In this document: piece by piece, positions 25,768 to 34,274 of the stretch
How positions within the stretch are numbered: the first letter of the stretch is position 1
Layout of the letters: every line of letters starts with the position of its first letter
DNA from: Palsa-1233 sp031367105
Lineage (GTDB): Bacteria > Gemmatimonadota > Gemmatimonadetes > Gemmatimonadales > GWC2-71-9
Direction of reading: 5' to 3'
Length of the DNA: 45,694 nucleotides
Assembly: GCA_031367105.1 (NCBI GenBank)
Contig: JANLPG010000080.1
Span: 1-45,694, forward strand
Notes under the pieces: generated by a model
What the model saw: the letters and a program-made list of their open reading frames with translations, nothing else
Databases searched by the model: none
What the model was told of the DNA's origin: nothing
Program-made: the position numbers and the translations under genes

Positions 25768-26597
25768 CGCTCATTGCTTCGGATCTGGGTGTGAGCTATC
25801 CGGGTGCGACCACTCCGGCGCTCGATGGCGTGAACTTCCGTCTCGGGCCGGCCGAACTGGTCGCGGTCGGCGGACCCAACGGCAGCGGGAAGACCTCGCT
25901 GCTTCGGGCGCTCCTCGGCCTGGTGCCGCTCTCGGCGGGCAGCGTGACACTCGACGAGCGGCCGCTCGCCGCCTGGAGTCGCCGAGCGCTGGCTTCGGCA
26001 ATCGGCGCACTACCGCAGCGGGAGGAGTCTGCATTTCCGCTCAGCGTGCGCGAGGCGGTCCTGCTGGGTCGCTGGGCGCACCTCGGACCGATCGCCCCGA
26101 TCCGCCGGATTGATGAACAGGTGATCGCCGAGGCGATGGCACGCTGCGATATCACGGGGCTCGAGCACCGCGGCATCGACACACTTTCCGGTGGCGAGTG
26201 GCAACGCGTCCGGATCGCGCGTGCCCTGGCCGCATCACCGCGCCTGCTGCTGCTCGACGAGCCGACGGCGGCGCTTGATGTCGGCCACGAGATGGCACTC
26301 TTCGAGTTGCTCCGAAATCTCGTTGCGGAGGGGCTTGGCATTCTCGTGATCACCCACCAGCTCAACCTCGCGGCACGCTACGCCGATCGAATCGTCTTGC
26401 TCGACCACGGTCGCGCCGTGGCCGAGGGTCGACCGGCGGAGGTGCTCCGCGAACCACTCCTCTCCGCGGTCTTCGACTGGCCGGTGGCGATCACCACCTG
26501 GTGCGATGGTGCGCCGCAGATCGTTCCGCTCCGTCGTGGCGAGGTCGCTCGGGGCGACCTCCCGCTCTCACCTCCCGCAACAGAGACACCGTCGTGA
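25764..26597 (+). CDS. btuD: cobalamin ABC transporter ATPase BtuD
   Basis: This 277-aa ABC ATPase energises BtuC. Walker A is GPNGSGKT (residues 37-44), the signature is LSGGEWQRVRIARAL, Walker B is LLLLDEPTAALD and the switch His is in ITHQ. The FecE/BtuD-like segment FPLSVREAVLLGRW is present. About 30 C-terminal residues form a low-complexity tail. It is coupled to btuC by ATGA and to btuB by GTGA. Confidence 0.94.
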   Translation: MTLIASDLGVSYPGATTPALDGVNFRLGPAELVAVGGPNGSGKTSLLRALLGLVPLSAGSVTLDERPLAAWSRRALASAIGALPQREESAFPLSVREAVLLGRWAHLGPIAPIRRIDEQVIAEAMARCDITGLEHRGIDTLSGGEWQRVRIARALAASPRLLLLDEPTAALDVGHEMALFELLRNLVAEGLGILVITHQLNLAARYADRIVLLDHGRAVAEGRPAEVLREPLLSAVFDWPVAITTWCDGAPQIVPLRRGEVARGDLPLSPPATETPS

Positions 26598-28567
26598 ACA
26601 AACTCGCCCGCGTGGTTATCGCTCCCATACTGGTGCTTGGCGTCGGCACCACCGGACTCCCTGCCCAGCAGACGCGGGACACGACTCGACTCAGCGACCT
26701 CGTGGTGACTGCCACCCGCGCCGCAGTCGACGCACGGGCGATCCCGGCGGCCACTACCGTGATTCGTGGCGACGAGTTGCGCGCCCGCGGGATCACGTTC
26801 GTGAGTGACGCCCTGCGCGAGGTTCCCGGGATGGTGCTGGTGCAGACCGGATCCTATGGCGCGGTCGCGTCACTCTTTCTCCGTGGCGGGGAAGGTGACT
26901 ACGTCAAGTTCCTGCTCGATGGCATTACGCTGAATCAGCCTGGCGGCGGCTTCAATTTGGCCAATCTGACGACGGACGATCTCGATCGGATCGAGATTGT
27001 CCGAGGGCCCGCTTCGGTGCTGTATGGTGCCGATGCGATGAGTGGTGTGGTCCAGCTCTTCACCCGGAGTGGAGCCGGAAAGCTGCACGGCGATGTCGCG
27101 GCGCGGGGCGGCAGCCTGGGCAATCGGGACGCGCAAGGGCATCTGTCGGCGAACTCGGGGGCAGCCAACTTGAGCGTATCTGGTTCTACCTTCCGGAGTA
27201 ACGGCCTCTACGACTTCAACAGCGGCTATCGCAACAGCGTTGGGTCGCTCCGTCTCGGCGTCGCAGGCGGTCGACGCGGTTCGGCGACCTTCACGGCACG
27301 CTACGGCGACGCCGTGGGTCATTTCCCCACCGACGGCAACGGCGTCCCGATCGACCACAATCAGTACACCGCCGATCGCAACACTGCGCTGGGCCTCGAT
27401 CTCCGCCGCCGCCTCTCCGACCGGCTGACGGGAAGCGTTCAGGGTTTCGCGTCCCGGCTCCGCAGCGCTGCATTCAATCGTCCGGACAGTCCAGCTGACA
27501 CCCTGGGATTCGGCTACGATGCTGATCGTACCGGGATCACCTGGCGCAAGGGGGTGGATGCGCGGGCAGACTGGCAGCTTCGTCGTCGCACGATTTTCTC
27601 GATTGGCGCAGGGATGGAATACGAGAGCGAACGGCAGCGTTCGCATACCACCTCAAATTTCGGCACTGGGCCGTTCAGTAGCGACGATGAATTCACGGCC
27701 GTTCGCAACAGCAGAAATGTCTATGGCCAGCTCTTGCTCATACCGGTCGAGGCACTCTCGATTCAGCTCGGGGCGCGGCTCGACGACAATTCGGCATTCA
27801 GGACGTTCGAAACGTGGCGGGTGGGCGGCTCGTGGCAGCTCGCCGAGCACACCCGGCTCTATGGCGCGGCAGGCACGGCGTTCAAGGCACCGACGTTTTC
27901 AGAACTCTTCGCCCGGAGCGCGTTCGAAGTCGGGAACCGCGCGCTCGACCCCGAGCGGAGCAGCAACCTCGAAGCCGGGGTTGAACAGCAGCTGGCGGGC
28001 GGGCGCTTTTCGGCGTCGGCCACCGCCTTCTCTCAGCGCTTTCGTGACCTGATCCAGTACGTCGGCGCCGCGCCGGGTGAGCCGACCTACCGCAACCTGG
28101 GCGGGGCCCGTTCGCAGGGTATCGAGGCGGCTGTGACAGTGCGTGCTGGCGGCTCCCTTCGGCTAGGAGCCCACTGGACCTGGCTCCAGACTGAGGTCAC
28201 CGACACCGGGGCGGCCTCCTCGGTGGTCTTCGAGCAGGGGCGTGCGCTGCTCCGCCGACCGGCCAGCAGCGGTGGCCTGAATGCCACGGCACGGGTCGCC
28301 GGTGCCTCCGTCGGGGCAGGCCTCAGCTACATCGGGAAGCGGGACGACGCGGACTTCCGGGATTTCCCCGCGACCCGGACCACGTTACCCTCCTACACAC
28401 TGGTGGATCTCTCGGTCGACGCGCCGCTCCGGCGCGCCCGGGGTAGTACCCCCGGTGTGGACCTGACCGTGCGCGGCGAGAACATCTTCGGCGTCAACTG
28501 GACTCAGGTCGCCGGTTATCCTGGTCGAGGCCGTACCCTGTTCGGCGGGGCCCGACTGCACTTCTGA
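26594..28567 (+). CDS. btuB: TonB-dependent cobalamin receptor, BtuB-like
   Basis: This 657-aa outer-membrane receptor has a signal peptide (MNKLARVVIAPILVLGVGTTGLPAQ) and a TonB-box-like segment LSDLVVTATR. The plug domain contains ATTVIRGDELRARG, LREVPGMVLVQTG, FLRGGEGDYVKFLLDGI and VLYGADAMSGVV. A 22-strand-type barrel ends in an aromatic residue (GGARLHF), as expected for outer-membrane insertion. GTG at 26594 overlaps the btuD stop. The B12 riboswitch and BtuCD neighbours support cobalamin as ligand. Confidence 0.93.
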   Translation: MNKLARVVIAPILVLGVGTTGLPAQQTRDTTRLSDLVVTATRAAVDARAIPAATTVIRGDELRARGITFVSDALREVPGMVLVQTGSYGAVASLFLRGGEGDYVKFLLDGITLNQPGGGFNLANLTTDDLDRIEIVRGPASVLYGADAMSGVVQLFTRSGAGKLHGDVAARGGSLGNRDAQGHLSANSGAANLSVSGSTFRSNGLYDFNSGYRNSVGSLRLGVAGGRRGSATFTARYGDAVGHFPTDGNGVPIDHNQYTADRNTALGLDLRRRLSDRLTGSVQGFASRLRSAAFNRPDSPADTLGFGYDADRTGITWRKGVDARADWQLRRRTIFSIGAGMEYESERQRSHTTSNFGTGPFSSDDEFTAVRNSRNVYGQLLLIPVEALSIQLGARLDDNSAFRTFETWRVGGSWQLAEHTRLYGAAGTAFKAPTFSELFARSAFEVGNRALDPERSSNLEAGVEQQLAGGRFSASATAFSQRFRDLIQYVGAAPGEPTYRNLGGARSQGIEAAVTVRAGGSLRLGAHWTWLQTEVTDTGAASSVVFEQGRALLRRPASSGGLNATARVAGASVGAGLSYIGKRDDADFRDFPATRTTLPSYTLVDLSVDAPLRRARGSTPGVDLTVRGENIFGVNWTQVAGYPGRGRTLFGGARLHF

Positions 28568-28586
28568 TCTTGCTGGAGGACTATTG

Positions 28587-29663
28587 ATGCGCCACGGCCC
28601 TGCGTGCCTGCTGCTGCTCAGCGCGCTCGGCGCCTGTGCCCCGACTACGGGGCCCACGGCGCTCCCCGTCGAGGTGCTCGTGGTCCTCGATCGGGAGGAG
28701 CGCTCGCTCCGCCTGATTGCGGTTGACAGCGTCAACGTCGTCCGGACCATCGACCTCTCCGGCAGTCTCGGCCCGCTCAAGCCGACCGTACTGGCGGTGC
28801 AAGGAACGACGGCGGTGATCGGGCTGGGGAGCTCTGCCAACGTGCTGGTGGTGGATCTCGCCGTCCGGCGAGTCGTGCGATTGAACCCGGTGGCCGGCCT
28901 GGGTGCGATTGCCGCGGTGGCGATCTCCGAGACGGGATTGGGATTCTCGGCGATTCCGGCGACCCCCAACGGTGTCAACATCACCAGCTTCGATCCGGTC
29001 AGCGGCATCTCCGGAAACTACGAAGTCGCGGGCGGGCCGCAGGGGTTCGCCGTCGCGCGAGGGACCGTCTTCGTCGTCCTCGGCAATCGGCAATTCTGCT
29101 ATCCCGCAGTGCCCTCCTGCCTCGACACACCGAGCTGGCTGAAGCCGTTCCCGTTCAACACCACCGATTCGATTCCACTCTTTGGTCCGGGCAATGCCTC
29201 CGCCACCCAACTCGGTTCCGATGGGCTGCTCTACGTCTTGAGCAGCGGCAATGGCGGCACCGCAGAGGGCCGGCTGTCGGCAGTTGACCCGGTGGCCCGT
29301 CGAGAGATTGCGTCGTTCGGCGGTTTTGGTCTCGCTCCGCAGTTCATGGCCTCTGACGGCAGCGACCGACTGCTGATCGCCGGTCCCCGGGAACTGATGG
29401 TGTTCAATGTCCGCGACCGACGGGTCGAGAAGGGGGCGGGCGCCGGTATCCCGTTTGCGAGCCCGCCGCGAGCGCTGGTGACCGACGCCTTCGGACGGGC
29501 CTACCTTCCGGTGGGAGGGGGCTGTGTGATCGGGAGTGCGCCCGGTTCGGTGCGCGTCTTCGGCACCGATCTGGTCGAGCGGAGCGCGATCCCCACCGGC
29601 GTCTGTCCGGTCGCCGCTGCCGTCACCGAGATTCCCGCCAACTTCTTCCACGCCGACCTCTAA
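28587..29663 (+). CDS. beta-propeller lipoprotein of the B12 operon
   Basis: The 358-aa protein has a lipoprotein signal (MRHGPACLLLLSALGAC, lipid Cys at residue 17) and then repeated four-stranded units of the YVTN/YncE propeller type. Examples are the EVLVVLDREERSLRLIAVDS, TAVIGLGSSANVLVVDL and SDGLLYVLSSGNGG blades, with a Cys pair FCYPAVPSC that may form a disulfide. ATG at 28587 follows GGAGGA at good spacing, 19 nt after btuB. It lies in the riboswitch-controlled operon. In Bacteroides the surface propeller lipoprotein BtuG binds B12 for BtuB, so an analogous role is a reasonable inference. A generic YncE-like propeller cannot be excluded. Confidence 0.78.
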   Translation: MRHGPACLLLLSALGACAPTTGPTALPVEVLVVLDREERSLRLIAVDSVNVVRTIDLSGSLGPLKPTVLAVQGTTAVIGLGSSANVLVVDLAVRRVVRLNPVAGLGAIAAVAISETGLGFSAIPATPNGVNITSFDPVSGISGNYEVAGGPQGFAVARGTVFVVLGNRQFCYPAVPSCLDTPSWLKPFPFNTTDSIPLFGPGNASATQLGSDGLLYVLSSGNGGTAEGRLSAVDPVARREIASFGGFGLAPQFMASDGSDRLLIAGPRELMVFNVRDRRVEKGAGAGIPFASPPRALVTDAFGRAYLPVGGGCVIGSAPGSVRVFGTDLVERSAIPTGVCPVAAAVTEIPANFFHADL

Positions 29664-29666
29664 CGC

Positions 29667-30437
29667 GTGGCCGGGAGTGCGCTCCTCACGCCAGCGCTCG
29701 TGCTTGGCTCGCTGCGGTACGGCGAGACATCCCGCATCGTCCGCCTGGCGACTCGCGATTTTGGTGTCCTCTCCGCGATCGCCAAGGGCGCGCTTCGGCC
29801 GAGGAGTCGCTTCGGAGCATCGCTCCAGCTGTTGAGCGAGGGGCAGGCCCATCTGCTCCCATCACGCTCGAGCGACCTCCAGACCCTGGTCGCATTCGAC
29901 CTCACGGCGACCCATACCGGCCTCGCCGCGTCACTCGATCGTTTCGCGGCGGCGACTGCGCTTGCGGAGGTCGCTACCAGGTTCGTTCCCCAGGCTCCCA
30001 ACGCACGCTTTTACGACTGGCTGATCGGCGCGGTCGCCCTGCTGGAGCTCGCCCCGCCCGAAGGCGTGACGGTGGTCGGCCTCCGATCGATGTGGGGTCT
30101 GGTGGGGCAACTGGGCCTCGGCCCCACGGTCGCGGAGTGCGCAAGGGACGGGCAGCGGCTCGCAGCTGGGGAAGTGGCCTTCTCCTTGGCGGATGGGGGG
30201 TTCCTCTGCCGGGAATGTGCGGTGAGGGGGGCGACCACGCGTCTTGCTGCTGAGGACCGGGAGGCCTTGGTTGCCCTGATCGAACCGGGGCTGGAGCTAC
30301 CGCTGCTCGGGCCTGGTCAGGCGGCGGCACACCGTCGACTGCTGGCCCGCTGGATCCGACAGCACCTGGGCGGCGATGGTGTCTTTCCAGCCCTTGAGGC
30401 GTGGCAGCGAGGCACGCCAGGATCCCGTTCCGCTTGA
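29667..30437 (+). CDS. recO: DNA repair protein RecO
   Basis: RecO helps RecF/RecR load RecA on SSB-coated DNA. The 256-aa protein has the N-terminal OB fold (TPALVLGSLRYGETSRIVRLATRDFGVLSAIAKGALRPRSRFG), a helical middle, and the C-terminal zinc region with FLCRECAV. Only one plausible upstream Cys (ECARDG) is seen, so the zinc site may be incomplete. GTG at 29667 starts 3 nt after the propeller stop with no terminator between, so it may be read through from the B12 operon. A TTGACA at 30434-30439 at its 3' end lacks a matching -10. Confidence 0.9.
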   Translation: MAGSALLTPALVLGSLRYGETSRIVRLATRDFGVLSAIAKGALRPRSRFGASLQLLSEGQAHLLPSRSSDLQTLVAFDLTATHTGLAASLDRFAAATALAEVATRFVPQAPNARFYDWLIGAVALLELAPPEGVTVVGLRSMWGLVGQLGLGPTVAECARDGQRLAAGEVAFSLADGGFLCRECAVRGATTRLAAEDREALVALIEPGLELPLLGPGQAAAHRRLLARWIRQHLGGDGVFPALEAWQRGTPGSRSA

Positions 30438-30510
30438 CACACCGGTCCGCGGAGCGGCAAGTTGCCCGCCAGCCCATTCGGGGCTGCGCGCGTATCACTG
30501 ATCGGGGAGG

Positions 30511-30540
30511 TTGAACCCGAACCACGTCTTGTCCGACAAT
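30511..30540 (+). promoter_or_regulatory. candidate sigma-70-type promoter for the FlgD-Ig-like gene
   Basis: TTGAAC (30511-30516) and GACAAT (30535-30540) are separated by 18 nt, 13 nt upstream of the start codon. A GAAGGAGAG ribosome binding site follows at 30542-30550. The -10 lies so close to the ATG that the leader would be very short, which weakens the call. Confidence 0.35.
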
Positions 30541-30553
30541 CGAAGGAGAGTCC

Positions 30554-30979
30554 ATGCGCCGGCTCGTCGGGCCGGTACTCGGGCTGCTGCTCGTCGGGGG
30601 GATGGCGCAATCGGCCACCGCCCAGCGGACGTCGGCATTGGCGCCGACAGCCGTCATCGAGGAGCCTCGCCCGAATCCGGTCCTCCCGGCGGCGCTCGTG
30701 CCGTTCGTCATCCCCGCGGAGGTGTGCCGTAAGGACCACACACCCCTGGTTGCGCTGAAGGTCTATAACGTACTTGCCCAGCCGGTCGCCACCTTGCGGC
30801 TCCGGAGCCGACGCGCCGAGATGGTGGATAGTCTTCGGATGCGTTGCGGGACCTACGTCGCGATCTGGGATGGCACCATAGGGGCAGGGACGAAAGTTGC
30901 GCCGCCCGGGATCTATTACTTGCAGTTGTCCGTTGATGATCGACCGTACACCAGAAAAGTGATTGTGGCACAACCGTGA
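30554..30979 (+). CDS. small secreted FlgD-Ig-like protein, function unknown
   Basis: The 141-aa product has a clear signal peptide (MRRLVGPVLGLLLVGGMAQSATA, likely cut before Gln). A single beta-sandwich domain follows with the FlgD-Ig/T9SS-C-terminal-like pattern: VALKVYNVLAQPVATL, then GTYVAIWDGTIGAGTKVAPPGIYYLQLSVDD. Such domains normally end large surface proteins; here one stands alone. Two Cys (CRKDHT and MRCGTY) could form a disulfide. ATG at 30554 has a strong ribosome binding site. It is followed by a strong terminator and appears monocistronic. Confidence 0.8.
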   Translation: MRRLVGPVLGLLLVGGMAQSATAQRTSALAPTAVIEEPRPNPVLPAALVPFVIPAEVCRKDHTPLVALKVYNVLAQPVATLRLRSRRAEMVDSLRMRCGTYVAIWDGTIGAGTKVAPPGIYYLQLSVDDRPYTRKVIVAQP

Positions 30980-31010
30980 GGGACGCCCGCTGCGTCCCTC
31001 ACGGCGTTTT
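30974..31010 (+). terminator. strong intrinsic terminator
   Basis: CCGTGAGGGACG (30974-30985) pairs perfectly over 12 bp with CGTCCCTCACGG (30993-31004) around a 7-nt loop, followed by CGTTTT. The stop codon of the upstream gene (30977-30979) lies inside the 5' arm, so translation to the end would disturb the hairpin. Confidence 0.9.
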
Positions 31011-31034
31011 GGGACCTTCCTGACGATACTCTGC

Positions 31035-31062
31035 CTGAACGGCAGGCTCGAACCGGTACAAT
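31035..31062 (+). promoter_or_regulatory. clpB: candidate clpB promoter
   Basis: CTGAAC (31035-31040) and TACAAT (31057-31062) are spaced by 16 nt, between the terminator and clpB. An inverted repeat CTGCC-TGAAC-GGCAG at 31031-31045 covers the -35 and might be an operator. No CIRCE element is visible. A promoter is expected here because the upstream transcript is terminated. Confidence 0.4.
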
Positions 31063-31099
31063 CCGTGCCATATTGCAGAGCAGAGTCCCGGAGGGATCG

Positions 31100-33709
31100 A
31101 TGCTGCGACCAGACCGACTGACACTGAAAGCCCAGGAAGCCGTGCGTGCCGCCATCGAGCACGCGCGCAGTCGGGGCAATCCGGTGGTCAACGATGCCCA
31201 CCTTCTGGCGGCCTTGTTGGCACAGGAGGACGGAATCGTCGGCCCCTTGCTCCGCAAGGCCGGCGTCGTGGTGGCCAAGCTCAGCAACGTGACAGAGGCG
31301 GAGATCGCGAGTTTTCCCTCGCAGCACGGCAATGGCGCTACTCCGACCCTCGATCGTACCCTCTCGAAAGTTTTCGAGCGCGGTGAGAAGATTTCGAAGG
31401 AGCTCGACGACGCCTTCATCTCGAGCGAGCATCTCCTGCTGGCACTGGCGGAAGAGAAAGGGACCAGTGCGCGCCGTTTGCTCGAGGCGCAGGGACTCTC
31501 GCCCGAGGAGCTGCGTGCCGCCCTCGCCGACGTGCGAGGCTCCCACCGCGTTCAGGACCAGACGCCCGAGGAGCAATACCAGGCGCTGGAGCGTTTCACC
31601 CGCAACCTGACCGATCAGGCCCGGCAGGGGAAGCTGGATCCGGTGATTGGTCGCGATGAGGAAGTGCGCCGCGTGATGCAGGTGCTCTCGCGCCGGACGA
31701 AAAACAACCCGGTGCTGATCGGCGAGCCCGGTGTCGGCAAGACGGCGATTGTCGAAGGCCTCGCGCAACGGATCGTGAACGGTGATGTCCCCGACTCCCT
31801 CAAGGGCAAGGAGATCATTGCGCTCGATATCGGGCAGTTACTGGCGGGGGCGAAGTATCGCGGGGAATTCGAGGAGCGTCTCAAGTCGGTCGTGAAGGAA
31901 CTCACCGATGCCGAAGGTCGCTTCATAGTCTTTATCGACGAGCTGCACACCCTGGTCGGTGCCGGCAAGGCAGAAGGTGCGGTCGACGCCTCCAACTTGC
32001 TGAAGCCGGCGCTCGCGCGCGGTGAGCTGCACGTGGTGGGGGCGACGACGCTGGATGAATATCGGCAGAACATCGAGAAGGATGCTGCACTCGAGCGTCG
32101 CTTTCAGCCCGTGCTGGTGGGCGAGCCGACGGTCGAGGACACCATTGCCATCCTCCGCGGGCTGAAGGAGAAGTACGAAGTCCATCACGGTGTCCGGATC
32201 ACCGACAACGCATTGGTCACCGCGGCGACGCTGTCGGATCGGTACATCGGGGACCGCTTCCTCCCCGACAAGGCGATCGACCTGATGGACGAAGCTGCGT
32301 CGCGCCTGCGTATGGAGATCGACTCGCTCCCGCAGGAGATCGACGAAGTCGAGCGGCGCATCCTCCAGCTCGAGATCGAGCGGCAGTCGCTGTTGCGGGA
32401 GAAGGACAAGGCGTCCATCGAACGGCGCAGTGCGCTCGAGGCTGAGCTCGCCGAATCACGCGAGCGCAGCGCCGGGATGAAGGCGCAGTGGCAGTCGGAG
32501 AAGGCTGCCATCGAGAAGATGCAGGCGAAGAAGGCCGCGGTCGAGCAGTTGCGGGCGGAAGTGGAACACGCCACCCGGGCCGGCGATCTCCAGAAGGCGG
32601 GCGAACTGCGCTATGGGCGGATCCCCGAACTCGAAAGGGAGCTGTTGGCCGAGGAACAGAAGCTTGGTGTGGCGCAGGGAAAGACGAAGTACCTGCGTGA
32701 GGAGGTAGACGCCGAAGATATCGCGATGGTGGTCGCCAAGTGGACCGGAATACCCGTCTCCAAGATGCTCGAATCGGAACGGGAGCGGCTGACTCGCCTG
32801 GAGGAGGAGCTCGCGCGCCGCGTGATCGGACAGCCGGAGGCGATCGCTGCGGTGTCCAACGCAGTGCGCCGCTCACGTGCCGGCCTGCAGGATCGATCGC
32901 GGCCGACCGGTTCGTTCATCTTTCTCGGTCCCACTGGTGTCGGCAAGACGGAGACAGCCCGGGCGCTGGCAGAGTTCCTCTTCGACGACGAGCGGGCGCT
33001 GATCCGACTCGATATGTCGGAGTATATGGAAAAGCACGCCGTGTCGCGGATGATCGGCGCGCCGCCAGGGTATGTCGGCTACGAGGAAGGTGGCCAGCTC
33101 ACGGAGGCGGTACGGCGGCGCCCCTATTCGGTGATCCTCTTCGACGAAATCGAGAAGGCCCATCCCGACGTCTTCAACCTGCTGCTGCAGGTGCTCGACG
33201 ACGGCCGACTCACCGACTCACAGGGGCGCGTCATCGATTTCCGGAACACCGTGATCATCATGACCAGCAACCTCGGGTCGCTCCACATTGTCGCGGGCGG
33301 CGAGTACGATCCGGTTGGCTGGCGGGCCACCGAATTGAAAGTGATGGAGGAGTTGCGGCGCCACTTCCGACCGGAATTCCTCAACCGGGTCGATGATGTC
33401 GTCGTCTTCCGCCTGCTCAGCCGTGAAGATCTGGATCGGATCGTGGCACTGCAGCTCGCCAGGCTGCGCGCCCTGGTCGCGGCGAAGGGACTGGTGCTGG
33501 AGGTCACGCCGGAGGCCACGGCCTGGCTCGCCGCGGCCGGCTACGATCCGCTGTACGGCGCCCGACCGCTGAAGCGGGTGATCCAGCGCGAGTTGCAAAA
33601 CCCGATTGCGATGGAGCTGCTGAAAGGCGGATACCAGGAGGGTGACACGATCCGGGTCGGGCGCAGCGGCGATGCCCTCCGATTCACCCGGTTGACCGGG
33701 TCGGCGTGA
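31100..33709 (+). CDS. clpB: ATP-dependent disaggregase ClpB
   Basis: ClpB is a hexameric AAA+ chaperone that, with DnaK, extracts proteins from aggregates. The 869-aa protein has the N-terminal Clp repeat domain (about residues 1-150), first AAA module with Walker A GEPGVGKT near residue 208 and FIDELHTLVGAGKAEGAVDA, and the long coiled-coil middle domain (about 400-520, rich in EAELAESRERS-like heptads). The second AAA module has GPTGVGKTE near residue 609 and the pore loop GYVGYEEGG. It lacks the ClpP-binding IGF loop. ATG at 31100 follows GGAGGG. Its stop overlaps the tadA GTG. Confidence 0.97.
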   Translation: MLRPDRLTLKAQEAVRAAIEHARSRGNPVVNDAHLLAALLAQEDGIVGPLLRKAGVVVAKLSNVTEAEIASFPSQHGNGATPTLDRTLSKVFERGEKISKELDDAFISSEHLLLALAEEKGTSARRLLEAQGLSPEELRAALADVRGSHRVQDQTPEEQYQALERFTRNLTDQARQGKLDPVIGRDEEVRRVMQVLSRRTKNNPVLIGEPGVGKTAIVEGLAQRIVNGDVPDSLKGKEIIALDIGQLLAGAKYRGEFEERLKSVVKELTDAEGRFIVFIDELHTLVGAGKAEGAVDASNLLKPALARGELHVVGATTLDEYRQNIEKDAALERRFQPVLVGEPTVEDTIAILRGLKEKYEVHHGVRITDNALVTAATLSDRYIGDRFLPDKAIDLMDEAASRLRMEIDSLPQEIDEVERRILQLEIERQSLLREKDKASIERRSALEAELAESRERSAGMKAQWQSEKAAIEKMQAKKAAVEQLRAEVEHATRAGDLQKAGELRYGRIPELERELLAEEQKLGVAQGKTKYLREEVDAEDIAMVVAKWTGIPVSKMLESERERLTRLEEELARRVIGQPEAIAAVSNAVRRSRAGLQDRSRPTGSFIFLGPTGVGKTETARALAEFLFDDERALIRLDMSEYMEKHAVSRMIGAPPGYVGYEEGGQLTEAVRRRPYSVILFDEIEKAHPDVFNLLLQVLDDGRLTDSQGRVIDFRNTVIIMTSNLGSLHIVAGGEYDPVGWRATELKVMEELRRHFRPEFLNRVDDVVVFRLLSREDLDRIVALQLARLRALVAAKGLVLEVTPEATAWLAAAGYDPLYGARPLKRVIQRELQNPIAMELLKGGYQEGDTIRVGRSGDALRFTRLTGSA

Positions 33710-34182
33710 GCGACGCTGCGGCTCCGCCGCTGAGTGCGACCGATCGGCTGGGGATGCAGCTTGCCCTGGCCGAGGCGGAGCGCGCCCGCGTCGTCGGGGA
33801 GCTTCCGATCGGGGCAGTGATCCTTCGAGGCACCGAGGTCGTGGCGTCGGGACACAACGAGACCGTCGCGCTTCGGGACCCGACGGCGCACGCGGAATTA
33901 CTTGCCATCCGCCGCGCCCTGGCCGTCGTCGGCACCGACCGGCTTCCCAATGCGACGCTCTACGTCACCCTGGAACCGTGCGCCCAGTGTGCCGGTGCGA
34001 TCGTGCTCGCGAAAGTTGGCCGGGTCGTCTTCGGCACCTGGGACCCGAAGGCCGGGATGGCCGGATCGCTGCACGACCTGTTGCGACATCCCAGATTGAA
34101 CCATCGGCCCGAAGTCATCAGTGGCGCACTCGAGCCGGAGTGCCAGGAGCTGCTGCGGGCCTTTTTTCGGGAACGACGCTGA
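33706..34182 (+). CDS. tadA: tRNA-specific adenosine deaminase TadA
   Basis: TadA converts adenosine 34 to inosine in tRNA-Arg(ACG). The 158-aa zinc deaminase has HAE at residues 62-64 and PCAQC with zinc ligands Cys92 and Cys95. The family-specific sequence GAIVLAKVGRVVFGTWDPKAGMAGSLHDLL distinguishes it from cytidine and guanine deaminases. GTG at 33706 overlaps the clpB stop (GTGA). Confidence 0.92.
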   Translation: MSDAAAPPLSATDRLGMQLALAEAERARVVGELPIGAVILRGTEVVASGHNETVALRDPTAHAELLAIRRALAVVGTDRLPNATLYVTLEPCAQCAGAIVLAKVGRVVFGTWDPKAGMAGSLHDLLRHPRLNHRPEVISGALEPECQELLRAFFRERR

Positions 34183-34190
34183 CCCGAGGA

Positions 34191-34219
34191 TTACCTATTT
34201 CGATCGAGTACAGTACCAT
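34191..34219 (+). promoter_or_regulatory. weak candidate promoter before the DUF5117-type protease
   Basis: In the 92-nt gap after tadA, TTACCT (34191-34196) and TACCAT (34214-34219) are spaced by 17 nt. The match to sigma-70 consensus is only partial. There is no obvious ribosome binding site before the ATG at 34275. Confidence 0.25.
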
Positions 34220-34274
34220 ACAGGCTTCGACCGTTCCGTGGGTTGGTCCCTCCTCACCCCAGACCAGACACCCA

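Noticed and set aside
30434..30462. Promoter based on a perfect TTGACA at 30434-30439
   Set aside because: No acceptable -10 hexamer lies 16-18 nt downstream (CAAGTT-like only).
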